From Deinococcus sp. YIM 134068 (lineage in GTDB: Bacteria; Deinococcota; Deinococci; Deinococcales; Deinococcaceae): a stretch of DNA of 64,000 nt. The stretch covers positions 62,001 to 126,000 of the forward strand of contig NZ_JAZHPF010000008.1 of the NCBI RefSeq assembly GCF_036543075.1. The letters are read 5' to 3'. Shown here piece after piece: positions 10,131 to 22,183 of this stretch. Position numbers and translations under genes: made by a program. How positions within the stretch are numbered: the first letter of the stretch is position 1; every line of letters begins with the position of its first letter. The notes below the pieces were generated by a model. It had not been told where the DNA came from and searched no databases. It saw only the letters and a list, made by a program, of their open reading frames with translations.

Positions 10131-10677
10131 GTGCGAGACCCCGGATCAGGGCCTTCAGGCCGCGCTCGAAGCCGCCGCGTGGGCCGCTCAATCCGAATCC
10201 GCCGCTGCGTTCGAGCTGGACGTAGCCGTGGAGAAAGGCCCAGTACGCGACGGCGGCCCCCGTATCGTCGGGGATTCCGGTCACGGCACCGACGAGATGC
10301 AGGACGTGGTTCCACAGGTCCTTGCCTGGGCCGGGTCCGGCGGGTGCGGGGGGGCGCGGGGCGAGCATCAGGCCGTAGAGGTGGGGATGCGCCCGCGCGT
10401 AGTCGAGGTAGGCGTGGGCGGCGGCGCTCAGCGCTTCCCTGGGGAGACGGTCCCGGCTGGCCTCCCTCAATGCCCCGTGCAGACTCAGGGCCGCGTGGTC
10501 CTCCAGCGCCGCGACGAGGGCCGCCCGGTCGGGATAGTACCGGTAAAGGCTGCTGGGCTGGACGCTGAGCCGCCCGGCGAGCGCCCGCATGTTGAGTGCC
10601 TCTTTCCCGCCACCCTCCAGGAGATCGAGGGCACTCCGGACAATGGCCTCTGCCGTGAGCTTAGCGGGATAAACCAT
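10090..10677 (-). CDS. TetR family transcriptional regulator
   Basis: The 195-residue protein starts MVYPAKLTAEAIVRSALDLL. Residues about 8-55 form the TetR helix-turn-helix (MRALAGRLSVQPSSLYRYYPDRAALVAAL), and the rest is an all-helical ligand domain with the TetR_C features AYLDYARAHPHLYGLML and AYWAFLHGYVQLE. The ATG at 10677 is preferred because it lies 7 bases after a TACACT box and sits at the edge of a large inverted repeat. It is divergent from the metallo-hydrolase gene, and the shared operator predicts autorepression plus control of the neighbour. The C-terminal residues are encoded in an iterated-word tract. Confidence 0.9.
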   Translation of the reverse strand: MVYPAKLTAEAIVRSALDLLEGGGKEALNMRALAGRLSVQPSSLYRYYPDRAALVAALEDHAALSLHGALREASRDRLPREALSAAAHAYLDYARAHPHLYGLMLAPRPPAPAGPGPGKDLWNHVLHLVGAVTGIPDDTGAAVAYWAFLHGYVQLERSGGFGLSGPRGGFERGLKALIRGLAHPDEEKGEGGAGP

Positions 10678-10684
10678 AGCGAAC

Positions 10685-10713
10685 AGTGTATGTCTTGACC
10701 TCGCCCCCGCCAA
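10685..10713 (-). promoter_or_regulatory. tetR promoter
   Basis: On the minus strand TTGGCG (10708-10713), 17 bases, TACACT (10685-10690). Transcription would start at or next to the ATG, giving a leaderless mRNA. Confidence 0.75.
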
Positions 10714-10723
10714 GACGTACAGT
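10695..10723 (+). promoter_or_regulatory. Promoter of the metallo-hydrolase gene
   Basis: TTGACC (10695-10700), 17 bases, TACAGT (10718-10723). It is followed by a 40-base leader with the Shine-Dalgarno GAGAGGAG. Confidence 0.75.
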
Positions 10724-10769
10724 GTTCGCTATCAAGGTGAAATACGTTCGTCTTGAGAGGAGATTGTCT

Positions 10770-11465
10770 ATGAGGCACACCCGGCACGGCCCGCATCTGC
10801 ATCAGCTCACCCGCCTCGGCCTGGTCAACGTCTATCTGGTAACGGAGGACGACGGGCTGACGCTCGTGGACGCCGCCATCCCCGGCTGCGCTTCCGCCAT
10901 CCTGAAGGAGGCCCAGGCGCTCGGCCAACCCATCCGCCGCGTCGTTCTGACCCACGCGCATGTGGACCACATCGGGAGTCTGGACGCGCTGCACGCCGCC
11001 CTGCCCGACGTGCCCGTGCTGCTCCTCACGCGGGAGGTGCGGGTGTTGCGCGGTGACAAGGGCCTCGACCCCTCGGAGCCGCAGGTGCCCCTGCGCGGCG
11101 GTCTCCAACCCAGCGCCGTACCCGCGCAATCCCTCCACGACGGCGACCTCGTGGGGAGCCTGCGGGTGATTGCCACGCCCGGCCACACCCCCGGCCACCT
11201 CTCCCTCCTCGACACGCGCGACGGGACGCTGATCGCCGGGGACGCCTACCACACCGTCGGCGGCGTGACCGTGGTGAGCGAGCGCCGCCTGTTCTTCCCC
11301 TTCCCGGCGCTCGCCACGTGGCACGCGGGGACCGCCGTCGCCAGCGCCCGCCGTCTCACCGAGTTGGACCCGGCCCGCCTCGCGCCCGGACATGGGCGGG
11401 TCGTGGAGAATCCGGGGGCCGCCATGCGCCGCGCGCTCGAACGGGCGGAGGGCACCCGGCGCTAA
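10770..11465 (+). CDS. MBL-fold metallo-hydrolase
   Basis: The 231-residue protein has the zinc signature [11 protein letters not shown] with H62, H64, D66 and H67, the third histidine in ATPGHTPGH (about H139), a bridging aspartate in IAGDAYH (D158) and a late histidine in APGHG near residue 210. This is a complete two-metal MBL site, similar in layout to glyoxalase II-like and quorum-lactone hydrolase-like enzymes; the substrate cannot be read from sequence. The start at ATG 10770 has a strong Shine-Dalgarno (GAGAGGAG). It is expressed from the operator-covered promoter and is probably the target of the divergent TetR protein, so its substrate may be the inducer. Confidence 0.88.
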   Translation: MRHTRHGPHLHQLTRLGLVNVYLVTEDDGLTLVDAAIPGCASAILKEAQALGQPIRRVVLTHAHVDHIGSLDALHAALPDVPVLLLTREVRVLRGDKGLDPSEPQVPLRGGLQPSAVPAQSLHDGDLVGSLRVIATPGHTPGHLSLLDTRDGTLIAGDAYHTVGGVTVVSERRLFFPFPALATWHAGTAVASARRLTELDPARLAPGHGRVVENPGAAMRRALERAEGTRR

Positions 11466-11494
11466 CCCCGGCGCGGGTGGGAGGACGACGACAA

Positions 11495-11554
11495 GCGAGG
11501 GCGGAGAGCCGAAGCGTTCGCTCAGCCCTCCGCCTTCTCCCTTCTGCCTTCCGC

Positions 11555-11556
<2 letters not shown>
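11495..11556. repeat. Iterated-word hairpin between convergent genes
   Basis: GAGGGCGGAG at about 11499 is answered by CTCCGCC near 11528, followed by the words CCTTCTCCCTTCTGCCTTCC. It fills the gap between the hydrolase gene and ychF. Confidence 0.5.
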
Positions 11557-12652
<1,096 letters not shown>

Positions 12653-12758
12653 ACTTCACTCCCTTACGCGTCCGGGCCGTCTCTCGCGGCACCCTGGACG
12701 CAACCCCGAGAGTCTACCGTGACGGGGCGGGCCGCGGGGAGGGGAAGGGGGTGGGTGC

Positions 12759-12764
12759 TACGCT
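12759..12764 (+). promoter_or_regulatory. Leaderless -10 element for the YczE-type gene
   Basis: TACGCT, 7 bases before the GTG at 12772. Confidence 0.55.
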
Positions 12765-12771
12765 CGCCCAT

Positions 12772-13416
12772 GTGGCACTCGCCGGACCGACCGCCGCCCC
12801 CCTCGTCGCGCTGACCCGCCTGCCGCTGTGGGGCCGGTATGGCCTACTCGTCTTCGGCCTCTTCCTGTACGGCCTGAGCCTGCGCCTGATGCTCGACGCG
12901 CGGGTGGGTGTCGCCCCCTGGGAGGTGCTGCACCTCGGCGTCACCCGGCACCTGCCCCTGAGCATCGGGATGGTCAGCGTCCTGACGGGCGTGCTGATCG
13001 TGGCCTTCACGGCGCTGCGGCTGCGCGAGCGGGTCGGGCCGGGGACGGTCGTCAACGTGGTGCTGATCGGCGTATTCCTGGACGTGCTCGGGCCGCTCGT
13101 GCCCGACCCGGACGCCCTCGCCGCACGCTGGGTGCAGTTCGTCCTCGGCGTGGCGCTGCTCGGCCTGGCAACGGGCACCTACGTCGCGGCGGGGCTGGGG
13201 GCCGGGCCGCGCGACGGCCTCATCCTGGGGCTAAGCCGGGTGACGGGCTGGAACGTGGCCCGCGTGCGAACAGGCATCGAACTCGTCGTCCTCGCCGTGG
13301 GCTGGGTGCTGGGCGGGCTGGTGGGCTGGGGCACCCTCGTCTTCGCGCTCGGCAGCGGTCCGGCGATGGCGGCGGGGCTGGCGCTGTACGGTTTGGGGCG
13401 GGGCCGTTCCCGCTGA
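12772..13416 (+). CDS. YczE/YyaS/YitT-like integral membrane protein
   Basis: The 214-residue protein has about five or six hydrophobic helices. YGLLVFGLFLYGLSLRLML followed by GVAPWEVLHLGV, and later GAGPRDGLILGLSR, are the hallmark pieces of the YczE/YyaS family (G-x-G-P-x-D near the middle). The physiological role of the family is unknown, with some members next to antibiotic-synthesis loci. GTG at 12772 is chosen because it lies 7 bases after TACGCT; a GTG at 12751 is in frame but overlaps that box. The gene appears to be a single unit. Confidence 0.75.
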   Translation: MALAGPTAAPLVALTRLPLWGRYGLLVFGLFLYGLSLRLMLDARVGVAPWEVLHLGVTRHLPLSIGMVSVLTGVLIVAFTALRLRERVGPGTVVNVVLIGVFLDVLGPLVPDPDALAARWVQFVLGVALLGLATGTYVAAGLGAGPRDGLILGLSRVTGWNVARVRTGIELVVLAVGWVLGGLVGWGTLVFALGSGPAMAAGLALYGLGRGRSR

Positions 13417-13521
13417 GTCCGGGGGGCGGGCCAGCCTGAACGAACTCGGAAGGGCGGGCATTCCACCTGGCCCGCCCAGTAGCTTAACGTTGAACGGACA
13501 TCATCCCACCGGAGGCCTTTC

Positions 13522-14544
13522 ATGAGCGACCAGCCCGACCCGTCCGCCGTCGTCACGCCCGCCGAGCAGTCCGTCAACCGCCGCGACACCCTGCGCCTGC
13601 TGGGGGCGGCGGGCCTCGTCACCGCCGCCGCGCCCCTCGCCCGCGCGCAGACGGCCCCGCCCTCGCAGACCACACCCCCGGCGCAGGCCCCCGCCGCCCA
13701 GCCCACGCCGCCCGTGAACGGCAACGGCTTCTACCGCCAGCGCATCGGGGAGATGACCGCCATCACCGTGAGCGACGGAACGGCCCCACTCGCCGCCGTG
13801 CTGCCCACCTGGGGCGCGAATCCCGACCGTCAGGCCGAGTTCGCCGACACCCTCGCCGAGTACGGCCTGCCCGCCACGAACTCGGTCAACCACTTCAACC
13901 CGGTCGTGATCGAGACGGGCGCGAACCGCGTCCTGATCGACACCGGGCGCGGCGGCGCGAACGGGCAGCTCGTCGCCAACCTGCGCCGGGCGGGGATCGA
14001 CCCGGCGGGCATCGACACCGTGTTCATCACGCACGGGCACGGCGACCACATCGGCGGGCTGACGACGGGCGGGCAGCCCACCTTCCCGGCGGCGAGGCAC
14101 GTGATCGGCGCGGCGGAGTTCCAGTTCTGGACCACGCAGGCCAACCCCAACGCCGCCGTGCAGGCCAACCTGATCGGCCTGCGCGACCGTTTCGCGCTCA
14201 TCCAGCCCGGCGCGGAGATCGTGCCCGGTCTGACCGCCGTGGCCTCGCCCGGCCACACGCTCGGCCACCTCGCCGTCCGCGCCACGAGCGGCGATCAGGG
14301 GTTGATGGTCCTCGGCGACGCCGCCGGGCACTACGTCCTCAGCCTGCGGCACCGGGGGTCCTACCTCACCTTCGACACCGACGGTGCCCTCGCCGCCCGC
14401 ACCCGCCAGCGCCTCTTCGCGCAGGCCGTGGACGAGAAGCTCTGGGTCACGGGCTACCACTTCCCCTTCCAGGCCATCGGGCACCTGCGCCGCATGATCG
14501 GCGGCGGCTACGCCTACGAGCCGACCCTGTGGCAGTGGAGTTGA
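13522..14544 (+). CDS. Tat-exported MBL-fold metallo-hydrolase
   Basis: The 340-residue protein has a twin-arginine signal (NRRDTLRLLGAAG, R20-R21, followed by an Ala-rich stretch ending ARAQ at about 43), then a Pro/Ala/Gln linker to about residue 66 and an MBL domain. The zinc motif THGHGDHIGG gives H171, H173, D175 and H176; SPGHTLGH supplies the next histidine and LGDAAGHYVL the bridging aspartate. Relatives are annotated as N-acyl-homoserine-lactonase- or methyl-parathion-hydrolase-like enzymes, so a periplasmic ester or lactone hydrolase is plausible but unproven. Tat export suggests it folds with metal in the cytoplasm. GGAGG lies 6 bases before ATG. Confidence 0.88.
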   Translation: MSDQPDPSAVVTPAEQSVNRRDTLRLLGAAGLVTAAAPLARAQTAPPSQTTPPAQAPAAQPTPPVNGNGFYRQRIGEMTAITVSDGTAPLAAVLPTWGANPDRQAEFADTLAEYGLPATNSVNHFNPVVIETGANRVLIDTGRGGANGQLVANLRRAGIDPAGIDTVFITHGHGDHIGGLTTGGQPTFPAARHVIGAAEFQFWTTQANPNAAVQANLIGLRDRFALIQPGAEIVPGLTAVASPGHTLGHLAVRATSGDQGLMVLGDAAGHYVLSLRHRGSYLTFDTDGALAARTRQRLFAQAVDEKLWVTGYHFPFQAIGHLRRMIGGGYAYEPTLWQWS

Positions 14545-14640
14545 GCGGGGAGTGAGGGTGGGGGGGGCGTGGGCGAGTGGGAGGCCCGCGCCCTTTTTCT
14601 TGAAGACATGGCGGTGGGGTTGTGAGGGGGAGAGGCGTTG

Positions 14641-14692
14641 GTCACACGCCCCCTCACCCCGGCCCTCTCCCACGGGGGGAGAGGGAGCAAAA
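14641..14692. repeat. Dispersed palindromic repeat, type A, copy 1
   Basis: GGTCACACGCCCCCTC followed by the arm GGCCCTCTCCC, a short loop, and GGGGAGAGGGAG. It lies in the 228-base gap between the Tat hydrolase and globin genes. Confidence 0.75.
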
Positions 14693-14759
14693 CACCGTAC
14701 CTCTTCCGTCCTTCCTCAACTCTGTGAATTCGGCAGTTCGCCTCGCCCCCACGCCGCGC

Positions 14760-14765
14760 TACCCT
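14760..14765 (+). promoter_or_regulatory. Leaderless -10 element for the globin gene
   Basis: TACCCT, 7 bases before the ATG at 14773. Confidence 0.5.
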
Positions 14766-14772
14766 CCCTCCC

Positions 14773-15180
14773 ATGACGGCCCCCATGCAGCTCACCGAGG
14801 GCGGCAGCCTGTACGACCGCATCGGCCCGGACGCTCTCTCGGCGCTGGTGGGCCGCTTCTACGCGCGGGTAGCCCATGACCCCGATCTCGCGCCCATCTT
14901 CCCGGCGGACCTCACGCAGACTGCCGAGAAGCAGTACGCGTTCCTGACGGGCTTCCTGGGCGGGCCGCCCCTCTACCACGAGCGGTACGGCCATCCCCGG
15001 CTGCGCGCCCGGCATCTGCCGCACGAGATCACGCCGACTCGGGGGCGGGCGTGGCTGGCGTGCATGAACGCGGCCCTGCGCGAGACGCCGGAGATAGGGG
15101 AGGCGGAGGCGCGGGAACTCCATGCGGCTCTCGCGCGGGTGGCGGCGCACATGGTGAATACACCGGAACCGACGGGCTGA
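14773..15180 (+). CDS. Group II truncated hemoglobin
   Basis: The 135-residue protein is a 2-over-2 globin. SLYDRIGPDALSALVGRFYARV is helix A/B, and FLGGPPLYHERYGHPRLRARHLPHEIT contains the proximal histidine (H81, the R-x-R-H position). GRAWLACM gives the tryptophan W94 at position G8 that marks group II. These proteins bind O2 or NO and often act in NO or peroxide detoxification. The distal position cannot be assigned with certainty. It is followed 72 bases later by the DAHP synthase gene, which has its own promoter box. Confidence 0.9.
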   Translation: MTAPMQLTEGGSLYDRIGPDALSALVGRFYARVAHDPDLAPIFPADLTQTAEKQYAFLTGFLGGPPLYHERYGHPRLRARHLPHEITPTRGRAWLACMNAALRETPEIGEAEARELHAALARVAAHMVNTPEPTG

Positions 15181-15240
15181 GACTTGGACAAGTCTTTTCA
15201 ATTGACTAGCAAGCTGTGGCGCGGGGGCGGGCGGCTTTCC

Positions 15241-15246
15241 TACACT
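15241..15246 (+). promoter_or_regulatory. Leaderless -10 element for the DAHP synthase gene
   Basis: TACACT, 6 bases before the ATG at 15253. Confidence 0.65.
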
Positions 15247-15252
15247 GGCACC

Positions 15253-16347
15253 ATGACCCAGCCTCAGCGCAGCATCGACGACCTGCGGGCCGAGATCGAC
15301 CAGATCAACCGCGACCTCCTGACCCTGCTCTCGCGGCGGGGCGAGGTCGTCGCGCAGATCGGCCACGCCAAGACGCGCGAGGGCCGCCCGCACCACTACG
15401 ACCCGGCCCGTGAGGAAAAGCAGCTCAAGGAGGTCGAGACCCTCAATCCCGGCCCCTTCACGGGCGCGGCGGTCAAGGCGATCTTCAAGGAGATTTTCAA
15501 GGCGAGCCTCGCGCTGGAGGAGAGCAACGACAAGAAGCAACTCCTCGTCTCGCGCAAGGTCAAGGACGAGGACACCGTGCTGGACATCGACGGCGTGCGC
15601 GTCGGCGGCGACGCCCCGCCCATCATCGTGGCCGGTCCATGCTCCATTGAGTCCGAGGAGCAGATGGAGACGACGGCCCGCTTCCTCGCCGCGAAGGGGG
15701 TCAAGATTCTGCGCGGCGGCGCGTACAAGCCCCGCACGAGTCCCTACGGTTTTCAGGGCATGGGCGTGGACGGCCTGATCATCGGCGGGAGAGCCGCCCG
15801 CGACAACGGGATGCTCTTCGTGACCGAGGTGATGGACACCCGCGACGTGGAGGTGGTGGCCGAACACGCCGACCTCCTGCAAGTGGGCGCGCGGAACATG
15901 CACAATTTCTCGCTGCTGCGCGAGGTGGGCCGCTCCCGCCGCCCGGTGCTGCTCAAGCGCGGGCTGTCGGCCACCATCGAGGAGTGGCTGTATGCCGCCG
16001 AGTACATCCTCTCGGAGGGCAACAACGAGGTCATCCTCTGCGAGCGCGGCATCCGCACCTTCGAGAAGTGGACGCGCAATACGCTGGACCTCTCCGCCGT
16101 GGCCCTCGCCAAGCAGGAGACCCACCTTCCCGTCATCGTGGACGTGACTCACGCCGCCGGACGCCGTGACCTGCTCATCCCGCTCGCCAAAGCGGCCCTC
16201 GCCGTAGGTGCGGACGGCATCCACGTGGAGGTTCACCCCAGCCCCGCCACGGCGCTGAGCGATAACGAGCAGCAACTCGACTTCGCCGGGTATGAGCGGT
16301 TCATGGACGCGCTCTCGCCCATGCTGCGCCTGCCCGTCGGCGTCTGA
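15253..16347 (+). CDS. Chorismate mutase / 3-deoxy-7-phosphoheptulonate synthase fusion
   Basis: The 364-residue protein carries an AroQ-type chorismate mutase (1-90, DDLRAEIDQINRDLLTLLSRR ... a predicted three-helix unit) in front of a type I-beta DAHP synthase (about 105-360). The synthase shows AGPCSIES at 127-134 and KPRTSPYGFQG from 159. It makes the first committed intermediate of aromatic amino acid synthesis from phosphoenolpyruvate and erythrose-4-phosphate. In Bacillus-type fusions the mutase domain serves as the sensor for chorismate/prephenate feedback, so similar allostery is expected. The ATG at 15253 is chosen because the mutase domain starts right after it and TACACT precedes it by 6 bases. 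Confidence 0.95.
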   Translation: MTQPQRSIDDLRAEIDQINRDLLTLLSRRGEVVAQIGHAKTREGRPHHYDPAREEKQLKEVETLNPGPFTGAAVKAIFKEIFKASLALEESNDKKQLLVSRKVKDEDTVLDIDGVRVGGDAPPIIVAGPCSIESEEQMETTARFLAAKGVKILRGGAYKPRTSPYGFQGMGVDGLIIGGRAARDNGMLFVTEVMDTRDVEVVAEHADLLQVGARNMHNFSLLREVGRSRRPVLLKRGLSATIEEWLYAAEYILSEGNNEVILCERGIRTFEKWTRNTLDLSAVALAKQETHLPVIVDVTHAAGRRDLLIPLAKAALAVGADGIHVEVHPSPATALSDNEQQLDFAGYERFMDALSPMLRLPVGV

Positions 16348-16387
16348 ACGGGAAGCAGAACGGGAAGCAAGGGGGCTGGGTTGCTCA

Positions 16388-16449
16388 CGGGTGGCCCGGC
16401 CCTTCTGCTTTGAGGGAGAGAGGGTCTTGTCTGGCGGGTGGCCCGGCCC
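16388..16449. repeat. 15-base direct repeat pair
   Basis: CGGGTGGCCCGGCCC occurs exactly at 16388-16402 and 16435-16449, in the 324-base gap between convergent genes. That gap holds no gene. Confidence 0.8.
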
Positions 16450-16483
16450 GTTCACCCCCACCCGGCCTCCCCCCAGGGGACGC
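16450..16483. repeat. Dispersed repeat, type B, degenerate copy
   Basis: TTCACCCCCACCCGGCCTCC followed by CCCAGGGG; the right arm is eroded compared with the copies at 19135 and 43133. Confidence 0.6.
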
Positions 16484-16524
16484 CTGATGTGCCATAGAAG
16501 GCCAGCGTGCCGAACGTGCTTTTC

Positions 16525-16606
16525 ACTCCCTCTCCCCTTGTGGGAGACGGCTGGGGAGAGGGGTGACGAGCACCGCTCGTCCTCCTGTCTGGTGGTTGTC
16601 TGACGA
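16525..16606. repeat. Dispersed repeat, type A, extended copy
   Basis: ACTCCCTCTCCCCTTGTGGG, then GGCTGGGGAGAGGGG, then GACGAGCACCGCTCGTC and GTCTGACGACGAC. The same outer modules recur, inverted, at 35070-35148 and in the same sense at 39451. Confidence 0.75.
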
Positions 16607-16671
16607 CGACAAGGCTTCGCTTCCCAGACTCCTGGCCCACCACGAACGTTTGAGGGACGACATGACGCCTC

Positions 16672-17253
16672 TTATCCTTGTCTCCCCACCCGTCCCACTT
16701 CCACTTCCTCCCCAACCTCCCCCGCGCCCTCCAGCGGGAAGGTGTGGACCTCCTGCACCTCGCCCCGGTCCTCGCGGGTAAGGCTCAGGGCGGTGACGGT
16801 GAAGGCGTCTAGGGGAGGGGTCAGCCGCCGCACCTCCTCCCACAGCTCGTCCTCCGCGCAGGGCAGGATGCCGAGGGCGAGGGTGAGGTGGGGCGTGTAG
16901 CCCTCGCCGTCGTGGGGCGCGCGGCTCGACGGGCCGACCCCGAGGGCGTGGGCGTGCAGCCGGGCGAGCGTGGGGCCGAGGTCGCACTCCAGAAAGAGCA
17001 TGTGCGGCAGCTGCTTCCAGCCCTTGACGCGCACCGTGAAGGCCCGCTCGTCGCGCAGCACGTCCCGGAAGGCGGCGACAAGGAGGGGGCCACTCAACTC
17101 GGTGTGGAAGGGCGCGCGGATGTTGAGGTGCGGTGCTCCGAAGCCGCGCACGTTCAGCCGCTCCTGCGTGCGCCGCAGCCACGTGTCCAGCACCTCGGGC
17201 GGCCACGCGACGAGGCTATACAGGGGGCTGGGCCTGGGCGATGGAGGGGTCAT
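16672..17253 (-). CDS. LigT-like 2H phosphoesterase (2'-5' RNA ligase family)
   Basis: The 193-residue protein has the two H-x-(T/S)-like motifs of the 2H phosphoesterase fold: PHLNIRAPF with H42 and PHLTLALG with H122-T124. The first motif reads HLN rather than HxT/S, which weakens it. Family members hydrolyse or ligate 2'-5' phosphodiester linkages in RNA or act on cyclic phosphates. It starts 13 bases after sufR and probably forms the third gene of a mrp-sufR-ligT operon. The start MTPPSPRPSP is the first good ATG after the sufR stop. Confidence 0.75.
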   Translation of the reverse strand: MTPPSPRPSPLYSLVAWPPEVLDTWLRRTQERLNVRGFGAPHLNIRAPFHTELSGPLLVAAFRDVLRDERAFTVRVKGWKQLPHMLFLECDLGPTLARLHAHALGVGPSSRAPHDGEGYTPHLTLALGILPCAEDELWEEVRRLTPPLDAFTVTALSLTREDRGEVQEVHTFPLEGAGEVGEEVEVGRVGRQG

Positions 17254-17266
17254 GGCGGGCCGGAGG

Positions 17267-17935
17267 TCAGGGACCGATGCGGTAGCGGCAGCCGCCCTGC
17301 CCACAGGCGATGCGCGTCTCACGCACGACGGGCACGCCAAGCACGTCCAGGAACATGGACAGTTCACTCACGCACAGCTCCTGGTACTGCCGCGCCACGG
17401 TCAGGTTCGGGCAATTGCGCTCCACGAGGTACCACGTGCCGTCCGGGCCGGGTTCCACCACGGCGTCGAAGCCCACCCCCGACAGCCGCGCCGCGAACCA
17501 GCGCACGCGGTCCGCCAGCTCCAGCTCCCCCGGCAACTCTGCCCGCAAGCCCTCGGCCAACTCCGCGCTCCGGGCGTCGAGGACCCGCATCACCGCCCCC
17601 TCGCCGAACAGCGTCTCCACGTGGCGCAGCACGTCCACGCACAGGGTCGAGTACGTCTTGGGAAAGGCCGCCTCCCCCCGCTCGGTGAGGAGAAAGACGT
17701 GCTGGGGCCGCCCGCGCCCGCCGGGTCGCTCGGTCCTGGCCTCAATCAGCCCCTGCTCCTGAAGGTCGAGCAGGTGCCGCCGCGCGGCGGGCACGCTCAC
17801 CGAGAGCGCCGAGGCGAGCGCCTGCGCGGTCAGCGTGCCGTGCCGTTTGAGGAGGTCGAGGAGCCGTTGCTTGGTCCGTTCGGGCGGCGCGGCGGGGGGC
17901 AGACCCGGTTGGAAGGGGGAGACGGTCGCCGTCAT
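17267..17935 (-). CDS. SufR-like Fe-S-sensing transcriptional regulator
   Basis: The 222-residue protein has an N-terminal winged helix (about 18-88: LLDLLKRHGTLTAQALA, VSVPAARRHLLDL, wing with GGRGRPQHVFLL). A C-terminal domain carries four cysteines, C175, C188, C211 and C216, in the C-x12-C-x22-C-x4-C layout of SufR, where most of them bind a [4Fe-4S] cluster. SufR represses the suf genes when its cluster is loaded. It begins 1 base after the mrp stop (TGAGATG), so translation is coupled to a gene for an Fe-S carrier. That suggests feedback control of Fe-S assembly; the suf genes themselves are not in the window. Confidence 0.82.
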   Translation of the reverse strand: MTATVSPFQPGLPPAAPPERTKQRLLDLLKRHGTLTAQALASALSVSVPAARRHLLDLQEQGLIEARTERPGGRGRPQHVFLLTERGEAAFPKTYSTLCVDVLRHVETLFGEGAVMRVLDARSAELAEGLRAELPGELELADRVRWFAARLSGVGFDAVVEPGPDGTWYLVERNCPNLTVARQYQELCVSELSMFLDVLGVPVVRETRIACGQGGCRYRIGP

Positions 17936-17936
17936 C

Positions 17937-18986
<1,050 letters not shown>

Positions 18987-19134
18987 ATCCCGCCATTAGT
19001 AGCGCGTGAGGGGGGAGGGGGGCAAGCCACAGTCTCACAGTGGGGGAGCGGCACGGTTGGCGGCGAGGGCATGAGAAGGGCTTGGATGTTGGCGTTTCGA
19101 ACGGGGAGAGGGTTGAGTTTTTGGGAGGCCAGGC

Positions 19135-19188
19135 CCGCTTCACCCCCTCCCGGCCTCCCCCCTCAAGGGGGAGGAGCAAAAACATGGC
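19135..19188. repeat. Dispersed repeat, type B
   Basis: CTTCACCCCCTCCCGGCC then CCCCCTCAAGGGGGAGG. The inverted copy at 43133-43174 is nearly identical. It lies in the 595-base gap between mrp and rpmH, which holds three repeat copies and no gene before rpmH. Confidence 0.8.
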
Positions 19189-19202
19189 GCGGCCCATCTG
19201 TT

Positions 19203-19305
19203 TGCTCCCTGCCTCCTTGTGGGGGACTCGGAGAGTTGTTGGCAGAGGGTCGGGAAGGGGGGTGACGAGTACCGCTCGTCCTCCTGCTGGACAGCAAAAA
19301 CGCCT
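19203..19305. repeat. Dispersed repeat, type A with inserted module
   Basis: CTCCCTGCCTCCTTGTGGGG, an inserted stretch (about 19225-19246, ACTCGGAGAGTTGTTGGCAG), then GGGTCGGGAAGGGGGG and GACGAGTACCGCTCGTC. Confidence 0.65.
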
Positions 19306-19370
19306 CAACTCCCCAACTTGTAATTCACCCTGAGCGTTCAAGGTGAAAAGCGAAAACACAGTCCGCCTGT

Positions 19371-19422
19371 CTTTTCTCCCTCTCCCCCTGTGGGAGAGGG
19401 CCGGGGAGAGGGGGCGTGTGAC
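19371..19422. repeat. Dispersed repeat, type A
   Basis: TTTTCTCCCTCTCCCCCTGT, GGGAGAGGGCCGGGGAGAGG, then GGGCGTGTGACC. It is the inverted form of the copy at 14641. Confidence 0.8.
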
Positions 19423-19470
19423 CAACTCCACCGCTCCGCTCCCACCTTCCCCCGCCGCCCGTCCGCGTGA

Positions 19471-19476
19471 TACACT
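19471..19476 (+). promoter_or_regulatory. Putative -10 element of the rpmH-rnpA-yidD-yidC operon
   Basis: TACACT about 105 bases before rpmH; here a normal leader follows, ending in the Shine-Dalgarno GAGAAGGAGAG. Confidence 0.45.
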
Positions 19477-19581
19477 CCCGGAGTTTGCCTCCCCAGGGGG
19501 CGAGTTTCCACGCAAGAGGACGGCAGGCCCCGCGTGCCCGCGCGAGTCAGGACCGAGCCGCCGCGAGAAGGAGAGCAAGAA

Positions 19582-19725
<144 letters not shown>

Positions 19726-19799
19726 GCCTCGCCATCGGGAGCGGGCCTATCTCTCAGCCGGACCCGTCCAGCGCCACCGACTCACGGCCCCGCCGTCCG

Positions 19800-20221
<422 letters not shown>

Positions 20222-20225
<4 letters not shown>

Positions 20226-20472
20226 GCCTTGCCGCCCGTGGCCTCGTGCGAGTCGTGCGGGCGTACCAGCGGGACCTCTCGCCGCGCAAGCCCGCGCCGA
20301 CCTGCCGCTTCACGCCCAGTTGCTCTCAGTATGCTGTGGAGGCCATCGAGCGGCACGGCGCGCTGCGGGGCGGCTGGCTGGCCGCGTGGCGCGTCATGCG
20401 CTGCAATCCCCTCGTGCCGGGCGGGTTCGACCCCGTGCCGGACCGCTTCCCGACAGGCAGAAAGACGACCCC

Positions 20473-20476
<4 letters not shown>
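20222..20476 (+). CDS. yidD: Membrane protein insertion efficiency factor YidD
   Basis: The 84-residue protein has the compact YidD pattern: [39 protein letters not shown] with the C-x-F-x-P-S-C-S-x-Y core, then [24 protein letters not shown]. YidD assists YidC-mediated insertion. It overlaps rnpA upstream (ATGA) and yidC downstream (ATGA), so the three genes form a tightly coupled unit. Confidence 0.96.
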
Positions 20477-22077
<1,601 letters not shown>

Positions 22078-22093
22078 GCGAGTCGGGAAGAGG

Positions 22094-22127
22094 CCGCCCT
22101 GCCGGGAAGGTGGGGCGGTTTTTCTTT
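22094..22127 (+). terminator. Intrinsic terminator of the rpmH-yidC operon
   Basis: A 10-base-pair stem (CCGCCCTGCC / GGTGGGGCGG, two G-T pairs) with the loop GGGAA, followed by TTTTTCTTT. Confidence 0.9.
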
Positions 22128-22133
22128 GGGATG

Positions 22134-22183
22134 TGGGGTGTGGGGTGTGGAAAAAGCTCTTCCTACAGCCCACAGCCCACGAT
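22134..22183. repeat. Iterated-word hairpin between convergent genes
   Basis: GTGGGGTGTGGGGTGTGG is answered by CCTACAGCCCACAGCCCACG. It sits between the yidC terminator and the toroid-protein stop codon. Confidence 0.55.

Larger units (their letters stand above)
10677..10731. promoter_or_regulatory. Shared tetR/hydrolase operator, 21-base inverted repeat
   Basis: The left arm is 10677-10697 and the right arm 10711-10731; 19 of 21 positions are complementary and the gap is 13 bases. Both arms contain GCGAACA-type half sites (GAACAGTGT left, its near mirror on the right). The arms cover the -10 and part of the -35 of both divergent promoters, so repressor binding would block both genes. Confidence 0.8.
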
